A DNA stretch of 64,000 bases from Microplitis mediator (Eukaryota; Arthropoda; Insecta; Hymenoptera; Braconidae): NCBI RefSeq assembly GCF_029852145.1, contig NC_079974.1:10665041-10729040 (forward strand). The letters are read 5' to 3'. Positions within the stretch are counted from its first letter, which is position 1; the number at the start of each line of letters is the position of its first letter. Shown here in pieces: positions 36,075 through 45,688 of this stretch. The notes below the pieces were generated by a model that worked only from the letters and a program-made list of their open reading frames with translations, was not told the origin of the DNA and did no database searches. The translations under genes were made by a program, and so were the position numbers.

Positions 36075-37737
36075 CTAAATTAATTATGACTTATTCAACT
36101 ACGTTTACATATTTAAATATATAATTAATAATTATATATGATATTTTTTTTATTTGTTTATATTTATTTATATTACGTATTAAAAAATATAATTACATCA
36201 TATGAGTTCGTTAATTGCTGAACACTTAAATTTTAAATTTTATTTTATAAATTAAGTTTTTTTCATTTATGGAAATAAATAAATTATAGTAATAATTATT
36301 ATTATAATTATAATAATATAATATATTATTATTATTATTATTATTATATAATTATCATCACAATTTTTTTATATCATAAATGAAAAAAACTTAATTTATA
36401 AAATAAAATTCAAGTGTTCATTAATTATAATTAATATTTGTAATTGTATAATAATTGTTGTTATAATAAATAAACAAATAAAAAAAAATATCATATATAA
36501 TTATTAATTATATATTTAAATACGTAAACGTAGTTGAATAAGTCATAATTAATTTAGTTATGATAATAATTTTATTTGTTCGTTGTCAATAATAAATACC
36601 AGCGCCATCCCTAGAAAAAATTATTTAAGTCCTTACGGAAAAAAAATCTCAGATAGTACTCATTGCTATCTTACATAGAACTCTCTACTATGTTACACAG
36701 TAACCAGCAATATCTTGACATAGACGCAGGCGCTATCTGCAGATAGCAGTGGGTAATATGTTTAAAAAGTAACCTTTGCTATCTGACATACGACTGGCTG
36801 CTATGTACATAGAACTGGGCAATATGTAAGAGTGTAATATGTAGGATAGTAGCGAGCAACATCCGACATAGCGCTGAGAACAATGTAGAGAGTAGCCAGT
36901 ACTACGTAGATAGGACCCACTGCTATTATCTCAATTTTTTTTTCTACAGATGGCACTGACTACTATCTGACATGGTAGCCAGTTCTATTTATTTTTTTCC
37001 GTGTACACTGAGAAAAAATTTTTCTTCGGACAATTAAATTGGTTTTCTTAAATTCTGTTAAACTAAAATTTGTTTGGGTCAACTCAATATTATTACGTCA
37101 ATATAATCTATTAATTCATTCTTAACGAATGAATTAATAGACTTTATTTGGTTCACATTAATATTTCTCTCTCTAAGATAATAAAATCATCTAGTAAAGT
37201 TAAAAAAATATCTATTTAATGGACAACTAAACTATTTTATAGTGCCAACAAATCCAAATATTCAAGCAAAATATTATTATATTAACTCTAATAAATATTA
37301 CTTAGACACAAAAAAATATATTCATTTAAAATGAATATATAAATTTGTTCGAGGTTAATAATTAATATTTAAATCTAATGATTATTAATTTAAAAAGTTA
37401 TGGTGCTAGGCAGCAGCAGCGGGAGTAGTTCGGTGCTCGCCACTAGATCGCGCCCACCATTTGGAGTGTCTCTGGTAAGATACTTATTTCGGAGTTTTTA
37501 TATTCCGAGCTTAAAGCATTTACAAGACGATATATCCGCTGGAAATTTTTGACAGTAATATGTGGGTACATTGTATTACACTATGACATTAATGTTTAAT
37601 ATTAATATTTTTCCTGAACAATTTTTGTCAGAACGAAAAGAAGTACTTGTGAAGGAAATAAATTATTTTTCTAAATATACATTTATTGAACTGTTGAATA
37701 AATATTCTGTCATTTCAAAATAATCTTTAATTATTAT

Positions 37738-38474
37738 TGTTCGGAAGTAACGCTGGAGCTAACAGCTGGAGCCTTCTTTGCCATTCCGCTTTACAACTCG
37801 AATCGGACGTCCGCATCGTCGGATGCTTCTCCATGGTCCGCGCCTTCTCCCACCTCGCCAACCGACGTCTCATTGGTCAACTCTTAAGATTTCCCTTTCT
37901 CCTCGAATCCGAGACTTCTCATTGGAGCGCAGATACCGACGTCTCCCACTCCTCGGAGAACCTTCTAGAACCCAGCTCTCGGGTATAAAAGAAGGAACAA
38001 TCAGAGCGGCAGCGCATTAATTCTTGAGCAGTCTAACTGGCAAGAATACCTCATCTAATAGCGAGCAAGGCTATTGTTATTTCAATTCACTAACTAATCA
38101 AGTGCGCTAGCTTGATTAGTCTCCAGCTCTACTCTACAAATAAATCAGTTCTTTTTAGAACTTTTCACCGGTTGACTAGCACTTTTCAGCGCTAGCCAAC
38201 AAAACCTCCGGGTTCGTAAGATAATTCTCATTGACCAGAGTTTCTCCAGCTCAGTTGACTAGCACTTCTCAGCGCTAGCCAACTCGACCTCCGGGTCAGT
38301 AAGAAAACTTATCACACTAGTTCTTCTCAGGACTTCTCTGCATCTAACGTAAAATCTCAAACCAACGGTCTTTCTCAAGACCAAATCGGCCTTTCTCAAG
38401 GCCACCACATCAATTAAACGTACGAATTCCTCTTCATTACAACCCAACTCACCGGCAGACTACTCGTTTGAACA
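37738..38474 (+). repeat. 5' LTR of BEL/Pao element
   Basis: 737 bp, TG...CA with TGTT/AACA ends. A TATA box at 37984-37991, an AATAAA at 38139-38144, and a ~48-bp motif (GTTGACTAGCACTT, CAGCGCTAGCCAAC, CCTCCGGGT) occurring twice, 83 bp apart (38171 and 38254). Confidence 0.95.
37984..37991 (+). promoter_or_regulatory. TATA box of the 5' LTR
   Basis: TATAAAAG about 247 bp into the LTR and within a GC-richer context; the copy in the 3' LTR is at 44450-44457. Transcription of the element would start a few tens of bases downstream, inferred from position. Confidence 0.7.
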
Positions 38475-38479
38475 TTTTT

Positions 38480-38498
38480 TGGTCCTTCGAGCCGGATT
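38480..38498 (+). promoter_or_regulatory. Primer-binding site, tRNA-Tyr type
   Basis: TGGTCCTTCGAGCCGGATT, five bases after the 5' LTR. It is complementary to the 3' end of a eukaryotic tRNA-Tyr (acceptor and T arm plus CCA) over all 19 bases as I recall that tRNA. It primes minus-strand DNA synthesis. Confidence 0.8.
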
Positions 38499-38645
38499 GG
38501 GTTGTATTGAAGTTGAAATTCTCAACACAGACTTCAAGAGGCCAGGGACATCTCAACTAAATCGGTCAATCTAAGCTCAACGCATTGCGGAGCACGGAGT
38601 GCTGCGGGGGGTTTAGATTGATTGTATCCTCATCGTCACCTCATC

Positions 38646-40004
38646 ATGGCCAACTCAGCAGGAAAACTCAAGCTTCAAGAAACCAGGTTTCTTTACATCT
38701 CAGAGCTCGCAACGGAAGTCGAGACTGGAGTCATCTCAACAGTCAACATTCACGCTGCCAGAGCAAAGCTAGCCATGCTCAAGCTGAACTGGGAGAAGTT
38801 CGAGCTAGACCACGAAAAACTAGTCTCCTCAAAATCCGACGCATCTCCAGATCACAATTACTTCAAGGACAAATGGTACGATTTGTCAATGAAGGCGTTC
38901 GTACTATCTGAGGCTGCTCTGTCAACTCGTATTGCGGAATTAGAGGCAATGGAGCCTCCAACTGGTAACACTCTTGCTGACACCAGCATTCAAGGGACAT
39001 CTCACCAACGACCATCTCTGCCAGGCATCTCCGTCCCGAAATTCTCCGGAAGCTTCGCCGAATGGCGACATTTTCAGGACATGTTCGTCTCGCTTGTCGG
39101 AGAAAATCCAGCCCTCTCAGCTGTAGAAAAGATGCACTACCTATGTGCCAGCTTAGAGGGAGATGCAGCCAGTCTCATCGCCAATCTCAAAATCTCAGCC
39201 GACTCGTTTGCTCCAGCATGGGATACTCTCACGGCGAGATACGAAAACAAGAGACTTCTCAAGACAGCTCACCTCAGCAAGCTCAGAGCTCTTCAACGAA
39301 TGGAACACCGCTCAGCCAAGGAGCTAAACCACATCCTGACCACAGTCTCTGAGTGTTTGAATGCACTGAAAGCACTCGGATGCTCCACTCAAACCTGGGA
39401 TGACCTCATTGTACATGATGTGGTACAGCTGCTAGACTTTCGCACTCGAGAGGCCTGGGAGATCAATTTGGGCTCTAGCACAGAGTTCCCGACCTATGAA
39501 GAACTCAAGACATTTCTGACTGGCTCCGCCAGAGCTCTGGAAAGCCTGGAGAGCCATCTCCCTCCTACTAAGCCACCGCCAGCAAAGAACGTCTCCTCAT
39601 CGGTAGTCAGTAAAAGAAGCTACTCTCAGACTGCTCAGCGCACTCCACCCGCAAATGTTCATCTCGTCAACACTGAAGCTCAGGGAGTTAGAAATCTGAA
39701 CAACTTTTGCAGCGCTTGTCAAAAGGCTCATTACATCGCCTTTTGTCCATCCTTCAGTCGACTCAGCTACGATGACAAGATGGAAGTTGTTCGAAGAGAA
39801 AGACTCTGCTTCAACTGCCTTGGCAGGCACAACGTGCGCAAGTGTGAGATTCCGAAGGGTTGCAAAATTTGTGAAGAGCGTCACCACACCCTGCTCCATC
39901 AGGGACCCAAGGCAACTCTACCAGCTACCACTGCGCCAGTAACTTCTCCAGCTACTTCTCCAGATGAAACGGAATCAACTGACAGCTCCAATCAACCGCA
40001 ATGA
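38646..40004 (+). CDS. gag: Gag polyprotein of BEL/Pao element
   Basis: 452 residues from the ATG at 38646 to TGA at 40002-40004. The middle (about residues 120-260) matches the BEL/Pao gag/capsid type with LPGISVPKFSG, WRHFQDMF, KMHYLCASLEG and YENKRLL. The C-terminal nucleocapsid has two knuckles: C388-x2-C-x3-H-x4-C (CFNCLGRHNVRKC) and CKICEERHHTLLH with His in the last place. The tail is rich in T, S and P. Function: forms the virus-like particle and packages RNA. In-frame TTG codons upstream were not preferred to the ATG. The stop is in the pol frame (see the 40002-40265 entry). Confidence 0.9.
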   Translation: MANSAGKLKLQETRFLYISELATEVETGVISTVNIHAARAKLAMLKLNWEKFELDHEKLVSSKSDASPDHNYFKDKWYDLSMKAFVLSEAALSTRIAELEAMEPPTGNTLADTSIQGTSHQRPSLPGISVPKFSGSFAEWRHFQDMFVSLVGENPALSAVEKMHYLCASLEGDAASLIANLKISADSFAPAWDTLTARYENKRLLKTAHLSKLRALQRMEHRSAKELNHILTTVSECLNALKALGCSTQTWDDLIVHDVVQLLDFRTREAWEINLGSSTEFPTYEELKTFLTGSARALESLESHLPPTKPPPAKNVSSSVVSKRSYSQTAQRTPPANVHLVNTEAQGVRNLNNFCSACQKAHYIAFCPSFSRLSYDDKMEVVRRERLCFNCLGRHNVRKCEIPKGCKICEERHHTLLHQGPKATLPATTAPVTSPATSPDETESTDSSNQPQ

Positions 40005-40265
40005 AGGTTATGCAGGACCTCTCGGAGCCCACGCAGTCTTCTCAACAGGCAATGCAACGCGTCTACTCAGACAGAAGTCACATCTCGACCCACTGTCTCC
40101 AAGGCATCTCAAACAAGCAAGAAAGAAAAGACTTCTCAAATAACTCAAAACCCGACTTCTCAATCCGTTCAACTACAGACTTCTCAGTCACGTAATGACT
40201 CGACTTCTCAAACAAGCAAACAACGGACTTCTCATTCATTATCAATAGTCCACTCACGAGTAGCA
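40002..40265 (+). other. In-frame TGA and Thr-Ser-Gln linker between gag and pol
   Basis: TGA (40002-40004) is the only stop between the gag ATG and the end of pol in this frame. The following 87 codons are open, contain no ATG in frame, and repeat the eight-base word ACTTCTCA (Thr-Ser-Gln/His) about six times (40127-40240) plus CTTCTCA and CATCTCA variants. BEL/Pao elements usually have one gag-pol ORF, so this could be programmed readthrough, a fresh nonsense change, or a sequencing error. Confidence 0.8.
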
Positions 40266-43200
40266 GTGCTACTAGCCACATGCAAGGTACTTGTCTTATC
40301 CTCAGGCAATACTCAACATCATGCACGTATCCTCATAGATCCAGGATCGGAATTGACACTAGTCTCGTTACCAATTGTTAAGAAATTCGGGCTCCTTAAA
40401 AAATCATCTACAATTCCAATACTTGGAGTTGGTAGTGCTTCACCCGGCACAACTCTAGGTCTGGCTACTCTTCAATTACAGTCCACGCATTCGCCATCTC
40501 AAGTACAATTAGATGCGCACATATTGCCAAAAATCACCACTCACATTCCCTCAGTAGTGGTGGCCAACCAAGACTGGACTCATATCAACAACCTGGAGCT
40601 AGCTGATCCAGACTTCCTAACTCCAGGTCCAGTAGACATTCTCATTGGCGCAGACAATCTCAGAAGCATTCTCAAGTCACCTCGTTTAGTTATGAGAGGT
40701 TCATCGGAACCTATGGCGATACACACCGTGTTCGGCTGGGCTGTTCTCGGGCAAGCATCCACGGCATCTCAGTTGAGGCCATTGCGATCTCTTCATTTGA
40801 CCAGCAATGAGGAGCTCCAAGATACACTCACCAAATTTTGGGTACTCGAGGAAGCTCCAACTACATCAGAGACACACCTCAACTTGGCTGAGTCAGAGTG
40901 CGAACAACACTTCTCTGCTACTCATCATCGGGACGATTCTGGTCGTTATGTTGTACGACTACCTCTCAACTCCGATATCTCACGGCTGGGTAATTCCAAG
41001 GTAACAGCGCAACGATGCCTTCAACGTCTTCTCAAACGTCTCTCCTCTGATTCAACTCTCAAAGAGCGATATTTTAAGTTCCTTCAAGAATATGAAAGTC
41101 TCGGACACATGGTGGCTGTACCATTAGAAGCTCCAGAGCCCTCTCATACGTACTATCTCCCTCATCACGGAGTATTACGTGAGCAGAGCACCTCTACAAA
41201 GCTCAGAGTCGTTTTCAATGGATCCAGCAAGACGTCATCTCAAGTATCACTCAATGACATCATGCATACTGGTCCAAAGACTCAATCAGACATCTTTGAC
41301 GTATTGCTTTACATCAGACAACACAAATACATCTTTATTACGGACATAGTAAAGATGTTCCGGCAAATAAAGGTTCATGAAGATGATTGGGACCTTCAGC
41401 GCATTCTCTGGCTAGATCAAGACTCAACTATTCGAGCCTATCAACTAACGACCGTAACATATGGCACAAGGTCAGCCCCATATCTTGCTTGTCGAGTACT
41501 GAAGCAATTAGTAGCTGATGAAGGCGCTAATTATCCACTTGCAGTAGATACCATTCTCAAAGGTAGTTATGTTGATGACATCTCGGGTGGTGCAGAAACC
41601 CTAGAACAACTCAAGAACATTGCTACTCAATTAAATGACATGTGCCTCTCAGCATGCTTACCACTTGATAAGTGGAAAAGCAATCATCCGCACTTCTCAC
41701 CACCAAGTATCGCAACTCAACAAGAGCAGCCCATTCATACGTTCGAAGATCTCACGTCAAAGATACTAGGTATCACATGGCATCCTCATGAAGACATTTT
41801 CTCGTTCCAAGGAAACATCTCATTCAAGCCAGCAATTACCAAACGCGCCATTCTCTCAGAAGTGGCACAACTCTTTGATCCACTCGGACTCATTTCCCCA
41901 GTCATTATCAGAGCAAAAATCCTAATGCAACAACTCTGGCTGGAGAAGATTGGTTGGGACGACCCACTAACGCCTGAAATAATTCATCAATGGGATAAAT
42001 TCAGAGAAGATCTCAACACTCTCTCGACAATCAAAATACCTCGGTGGTTACACTTGCACTCTCAAACCTATTCCATACAACTTCATGGGTTCTCAGATGC
42101 GTCTCAGTTAGCTATGGCAGCAGCAGTCTATATCAGAGTAACATATGCGGACAATTCGTCAGTTGTTACGCTAGTCTGCTCCAAAACCAAAGTGGCACCT
42201 CTCAAACGTCTCACCATTCCACGACTAGAGTTATCAGCAGCTGCTCTATTGGCAAACCTCGCAAACCATACTCAGAAGACCCTCAATCTCAGTAATGTGC
42301 CAGTATTTCTATGGACTGACTCCTCAGTCACGCTCGCATGGGTAAAGAACAATCCAATGAGATGGAAGGAGTTTGTGGGCAATCGAGTATCAGCCATTCA
42401 TGAGGCTGTCCCACATGCTCATTGGAGATTTACATCCGGTAAACTCAACCCAGCTGATTGTGCTTCTCGGGGCTTAAGCGCTTCTCAACTCATTGAACAC
42501 ACACTGTGGTGGACTGGACCACCATGGCTCTCGCTATCTCCTGAATTTTGGCCATCAACCGTAGCACCATCTCCAGAGCATGATTTGGAAGAAAGACCCG
42601 GCATCTCACTCTCAGCAACGTCACCTCCATTACTGTGGGATCTCTTCGACCTACCTCAAGTCAAATCCTTCAATAAAAATCTTCCGAAACTACTCAGAAT
42701 CACAGCAATCTGTCAGCGAGCCATCTCAAGATTCAAACAAGTTCCAAACTCCAGTTTAGCCATCTCACCAATTAACCCAGCTGACTTAGAGGTTGCAAAG
42801 CTGTTTTGGATACGGGAGACTCAATGTGCATACTTCTCCTCAGAAATCAAGGCTATTCAAGCTGGAAAAGGACTTCACAAGAATCATGTTCTGTCTCGAC
42901 TAACTGCAATAGTTGACCATACTGGTATATTGCGAGTTGGAGGTCGTCTCCAGAACTCTCAACTGTCCGAGGACAGCAAACACCCGGCAATATTGCCCAG
43001 ACACAGCAAGCTCTCAGAGCTGATAATCGCAGATGCCCACTCAAGAACTCTTCATGGTGGTACTCAACTAACTCTCTCTCACGTCAGAAAGACTTGTTGG
43101 ATCATCGGTGGCAGAGCCCCCATAAAGTCATTCATTCAACGATGCCTTGTGTGTGCCAGAATACGTGGAATTCGAGCTCAACAACTCATGGCTCCACTTC

Positions 43201-44216
43201 CGACCTCTCGAGTCACACCTTCTCTAGTGTTTGAGAACACTGGAGTAGATTATGCCGGTCCAATCACATTAAAAACCTTTCAAGGTCGAGGTGCAAAAAC
43301 CTTTAAAGGCTGGATTGCAGTCTTTGTCTGTTTCACGACCTCCGCAATACACCTAGAAGCAGTTTCAGACTACTCAGCAGAAGGCTTTCTCAAAGCTTTT
43401 AGACGTTTCACCAGTCGTCGTGGCATCTGCAAGACTATTCGAAGTGATTGCGGCACGAATTTTAAAGGTGCTGACGCCATTCTCAAAGACCTATTTCGTC
43501 AATCATCAAAGGAATCTCAAGAACTTCAACGGATTCTTGCTAATGATGGAACGAAGTGGATATTCAATCCACCTGGAGCACCTCATATGGGTGGAAAGTG
43601 GGAAGCAGCAGTTAAATCAGTAAAGCACCATCTGCAACGAACTATCTCAGACACGCTTCTCACTTTCGAAGACTTCTCTACCTTCCTCGCTCAAGTAGAA
43701 GCGGTACTCAACTCACGACCTCTCAGTGCGCTTTCAGACGACCCAGAAGACATCTCAGCCTTAACGCCAGGACACTTCATTCGTGGAGAAGCTCTGACCA
43801 CGATACCAGAACCATCTCTATGTTCTGTACCTGAACCAAGACTCTCTCATTTTCAACGCATTCAAGAACGATTTCAAAAATTTTGGGATAGATGGTCAAC
43901 GGAATGTCTTCAAGCGCATCAATCGATTTCGAAATGGCAGAAAACTCAAGACAACATCAAAGTGGGCTCATTAGTTCTCCTCACCGACGAGCGATTGCCT
44001 CCATCAAAGTGGCCTCTCGCTCGAGTCATTCAACTTCACCCTGGGCAGGATGGATTGTGCAGAGTAGTAACAGTCAAAACTGCCACCTCGACTCTTACTC
44101 GACCAGTAGTCAAACTCGCTCCACTGCCAATCTCTCCACATCAAGACGACTCACAAGAAGAGGATTCTAATTCCTCACCTAGTTGCGGAATTGGGGGGGA
44201 GAATGTTCGGAAGTAA
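40005..44216 (+). CDS. pol: Pol polyprotein of BEL/Pao element (PR-RT-RH-IN)
   Basis: Open for 1,403 codons from just after the TGA to TAA at 44214-44216, 13 bases inside the 3' LTR. Order: A17-type aspartic protease (LIDPGSE, Asp at 40338), RT (FITDIVKMFRQI with Asp at 41343; YVDD at 41568-41579), RNase H (GFSDAS, Asp at 42096; LWTDSS), then integrase with H/C zinc residues (LHGG, CLVC at 43143-43154) and the catalytic triad in VDYAGP (Asp 43248), RSDCGTNF (Asp 43446) and GGKWE (Glu 43602), and a C-terminal tail. All catalytic residues are present. No ATG lies at the beginning; a GTG at 40266 opens the protease block. Expression as Gag-Pol by readthrough, or loss by mutation, is open. The 51-residue spacing of the second Asp and Glu is typical of BEL/Pao. 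Confidence 0.92.
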   Translation, partial: RLCRTSRSPRSLLNRQCNASTQTEVTSRPTVSKASQTSKKEKTSQITQNPTSQSVQLQTSQSRNDSTSQTSKQRTSHSLSIVHSRVAVLLATCKVLVLSSGNTQHHARILIDPGSELTLVSLPIVKKFGLLKKSSTIPILGVGSASPGTTLGLATLQLQSTHSPSQVQLDAHILPKITTHIPSVVVANQDWTHINNLELADPDFLTPGPVDILIGADNLRSILKSPRLVMRGSSEPMAIHTVFGWAVLGQASTASQLRPLRSLHLTSNEELQDTLTKFWVLEEAPTTSETHLNLAESECEQHFSATHHRDDSGRYVVRLPLNSDISRLGNSKVTAQRCLQRLLKRLSSDSTLKERYFKFLQEYESLGHMVAVPLEAPEPSHTYYLPHHGVLREQSTSTKLRVVFNGSSKTSSQVSLNDIMHTGPKTQSDIFDVLLYIRQHKYIFITDIVKMFRQIKVHEDDWDLQRILWLDQDSTIRAYQLTTVTYGTRSAPYLACRVLKQLVADEGANYPLAVDTILKGSYVDDISGGAETLEQLKNIATQLNDMCLSACLPLDKWKSNHPHFSPPSIATQQEQPIHTFEDLTSKILGITWHPHEDIFSFQGNISFKPAITKRAILSEVAQLFDPLGLISPVIIRAKILMQQLWLEKIGWDDPLTPEIIHQWDKFREDLNTLSTIKIPRWLHLHSQTYSIQLHGFSDASQLAMAAAVYIRVTYADNSSVVTLVCSKTKVAPLKRLTIPRLELSAAALLANLANHTQKTLNLSNVPVFLWTDSSVTLAWVKNNPMRWKEFVGNRVSAIHEAVPHAHWRFTSGKLNPADCASRGLSASQLIEHTLWWTGPPWLSLSPEFWPSTVAPSPEHDLEERPGISLSATSPPLLWDLFDLPQVKSFNKNLPKLLRITAICQRAISRFKQVPNSSLAISPINPADLEVAKLFWIRETQCAYFSSEIKAIQAGKGLHKNHVLSRLTAIVDHTGILRVGGRLQNSQLSEDSKHPAILPRHSKLSELIIADAHSRTLHGGTQLTLSHVRKTCWIIGGRAPIKSFIQRCLVCARIRGIRAQQLMAPLPTSRVTPSLVFENTGVDYAGPITLKTFQGRGAKTFKGWIAVFVCFTTSAIHLEAVSDYSAEGFLKAFRRFTSRRGICKTIRSDCGTNFKGADAILKDLFRQSSKESQELQRILANDGTKWIFNPPGAPHMGGKWEAAVKSVKHHLQRTISDTLLTFEDFSTFLAQVEAVLNSRPLSALSDDPEDISALTPGHFIRGEALTTIPEPSLCSVPEPRLSHFQRIQERFQKFWDRWSTECLQAHQSISKWQKTQDNIKVGSLVLLTDERLPPSKWPLARVIQLHPGQDGLCRVVTVKTATSTLTRPVVKLAPLPISPHQDDSQEEDSNSSPSCGIGGENVRK
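44191..44203 (+). promoter_or_regulatory. Polypurine tract
   Basis: TTGGGGGGGAGAA immediately before the 3' LTR, the plus-strand priming site. It overlaps the end of pol. Confidence 0.85.
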
Positions 44217-44940
44217 CGCTGGAGCTAACAGCTGGAGCCTTCTTTGCCATTCCGCTTTACAACTCGAATCGGACGTCCGCATCGTCGGATGCTTCTCCAT
44301 GGTCCGCGCCTTCTCCCACCTCGCCAACCGACGTCTCATTGGTCAACTCTTAAGATTTCCCTTTCTCCTCGAATCCGAGACTTCTCATTGGAGCGCAGAT
44401 ACCGACGTCTCCCACTCCTCGGAGAACCTTCTAGAACCCAGCTCTCGGGTATAAAAGAAGGAACAATCAGAGCGGCAGCGCATTAATTCTTGAGCAGTCT
44501 AACTGGCAAGAATACCTCATCTAATAGCGAGCAAGGCTATTGTTATTTCAATTCACTAACTAATCAAGTGCGCTAGCTTGATTAGTCTCCAGCTCTACTC
44601 TACAAATAAATCAGTTCTTTTTAGAACTTTTCACCGGTTGACTAGCACTTTTCAGCGCTAGCCAACAAAACCTCCGGGTTCGTAAGATAATTCTCATTGA
44701 CCAGAGTTTCTCCAGCTCAGTTGACTAGCACTTCTCAGCGCTAGCCAACTCGACCTCCGGGTCAGTAAGAAAACTTATCACACTAGTTCTTCTCAGGACT
44801 TCTCTGCATCTAACGTAAAATCTCAAACCAACGGTCTTTCTCAAGACCAAATCGGCCTTTCTCAAGGCCACCACATCAATTAAACGTACGAATTCCTCTT
44901 CATTACAACCCAACTCACCGGCAGACTACTCGTTTGAACA
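44204..44940 (+). repeat. 3' LTR of BEL/Pao element
   Basis: Same 737-bp length and sequence as the 5' LTR in every block compared, including both 48-bp repeats and the TATA box. It supplies the pol stop codon. Confidence 0.95.
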
Positions 44941-45061
44941 ATTATCAATAACTCATTCTCTATAATGATCACTCATACACTTCATTGTGACTACTTTATA
45001 AACACTACAGGTAATCAATTTGATTTTATGCTTGCTACTAAACGCGTAATTATCTTTACTA

Positions 45062-45202
45062 CCCTGATTAAACAAAATGATTTAAAATGATTTGTTTTTT
45101 AATCATTTTAAATACTTTTTAATCCTTCAAATCATTTCTAATCCTGTCTCTTATGGACATTTAACGTGTGAAATCATTTTTAATCATTTTGTTTAATCAG
45201 GG
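45062..45202. mobile_element. MITE of the CCCTGATTAA family, copy 4
   Basis: 141 bp with TIRs starting CCCTGATTAAACAAAATGAT. TA flanks both sides (45060-45061, 45203-45204). It is nested in the CACTGAG-ended TIR element. Confidence 0.85.
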
Positions 45203-45354
45203 TAAATATTTCATAGTTTCTAATCACTCATTTTGTTGGTGGATAATAAAAAATTTAGTTAAAACAACCAAATATATGATTGGCAATGGGTAATCAAATC
45301 ATTTTCTTGTCATAACTGAAATTTAGTTTTCAGGAGCAAATTTTTTTCTCAGTG

Positions 45355-45688
45355 TATAGAAAATTTTGTTACCAACCTCTAAAACTTCTAAAAATTTATT
45401 AATAATGAGTTGATTTCTTTTTTTATTCACTTTCAGAATTTTATTTTCTTATAAATTTTTTGTGAAGTTTTTAGAGAAATTTTAATATTAAATTATTTTT
45501 AGCTTCTGCAATAGTTTATAATATGTTCTTTATGATAAACTTATTTAATTTTAACTTTTGTCTCTGACGTTATTAGAAAAATAAAATTATGTTTATCAAT
45601 TTACCACGGCCCAACCTTACAGACATAAATTTCTTAATATAAATAAAATATCAAAAAGGAAAATTTCACTTGCATGCGTTTGGCTTAT
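45355..45688. other. Unassigned AT-rich DNA
   Basis: No feature recognised. Confidence 0.4.

Larger units (their letters stand above)
31608..37003. mobile_element. Fold-back element with long inverted arms, interrupted by a retrotransposon
   Basis: Ends CACGGAAAAAAATAAATAGA and complement TCTATTTATTTTTTTCCGTG, flanked by TA (31606-31607, 37004-37005). The left arm (31608-32054, then 36075 to about 36290) and the right arm (about 36372-37003) are inverted copies differing at only a few visible bases, around an ATT-rich loop (about 36290-36370). Without the 32055-36070 insertion the element is about 1.38 kb. The arms are made of degenerate units such as GGTAATATGT, ATAGCAGCCAGT and CTATGTxACATAG. 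The element encodes nothing itself. Confidence 0.9.
37738..44940 (+). mobile_element. BEL/Pao LTR retrotransposon, nearly intact
   Basis: 7,203 bp: two 737-bp LTRs (TGTTCGG start, TTTGAACA end), a tRNA-Tyr-type primer-binding site, gag with zinc knuckles, pol with A17-type protease, RT, RNase H and integrase, and a polypurine tract. ATTAT flanks both sides (37733-37737 and 44941-44945), a 5-bp duplication as expected for BEL/Pao. The LTRs match at every position I compared, implying a recent insertion. Gag and pol are in one frame separated by a single TGA. No envelope gene is present. Family from domain order and motifs. Confidence 0.95.
37006..45354. mobile_element. TIR element (CACTGAG ends) carrying the BEL/Pao insertion
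   Basis: Ends CACTGAGAAAAAATTTTT and complement AAATTTTTTTCTCAGTG, flanked by TA (37004-37005 and 45355-45356). The left TA is also the right TA of the fold-back element, so the two elements abut at a shared site. Without the LTR element and its TSD copy (37738-44945) and the small MITE (45062-45202) the element is about 1.0 kb and has no ORF. CAACCAAAT and GTTTTCTTAAA-like blocks are weakly mirrored in the arms. Confidence 0.75.

Noticed and set aside
37737..38020. Open frames of 80-87 codons in the LTR, repeated at 44191-44486
   Set aside because: They lie in the untranslated LTRs and recur only because the LTRs match; no motif is seen.
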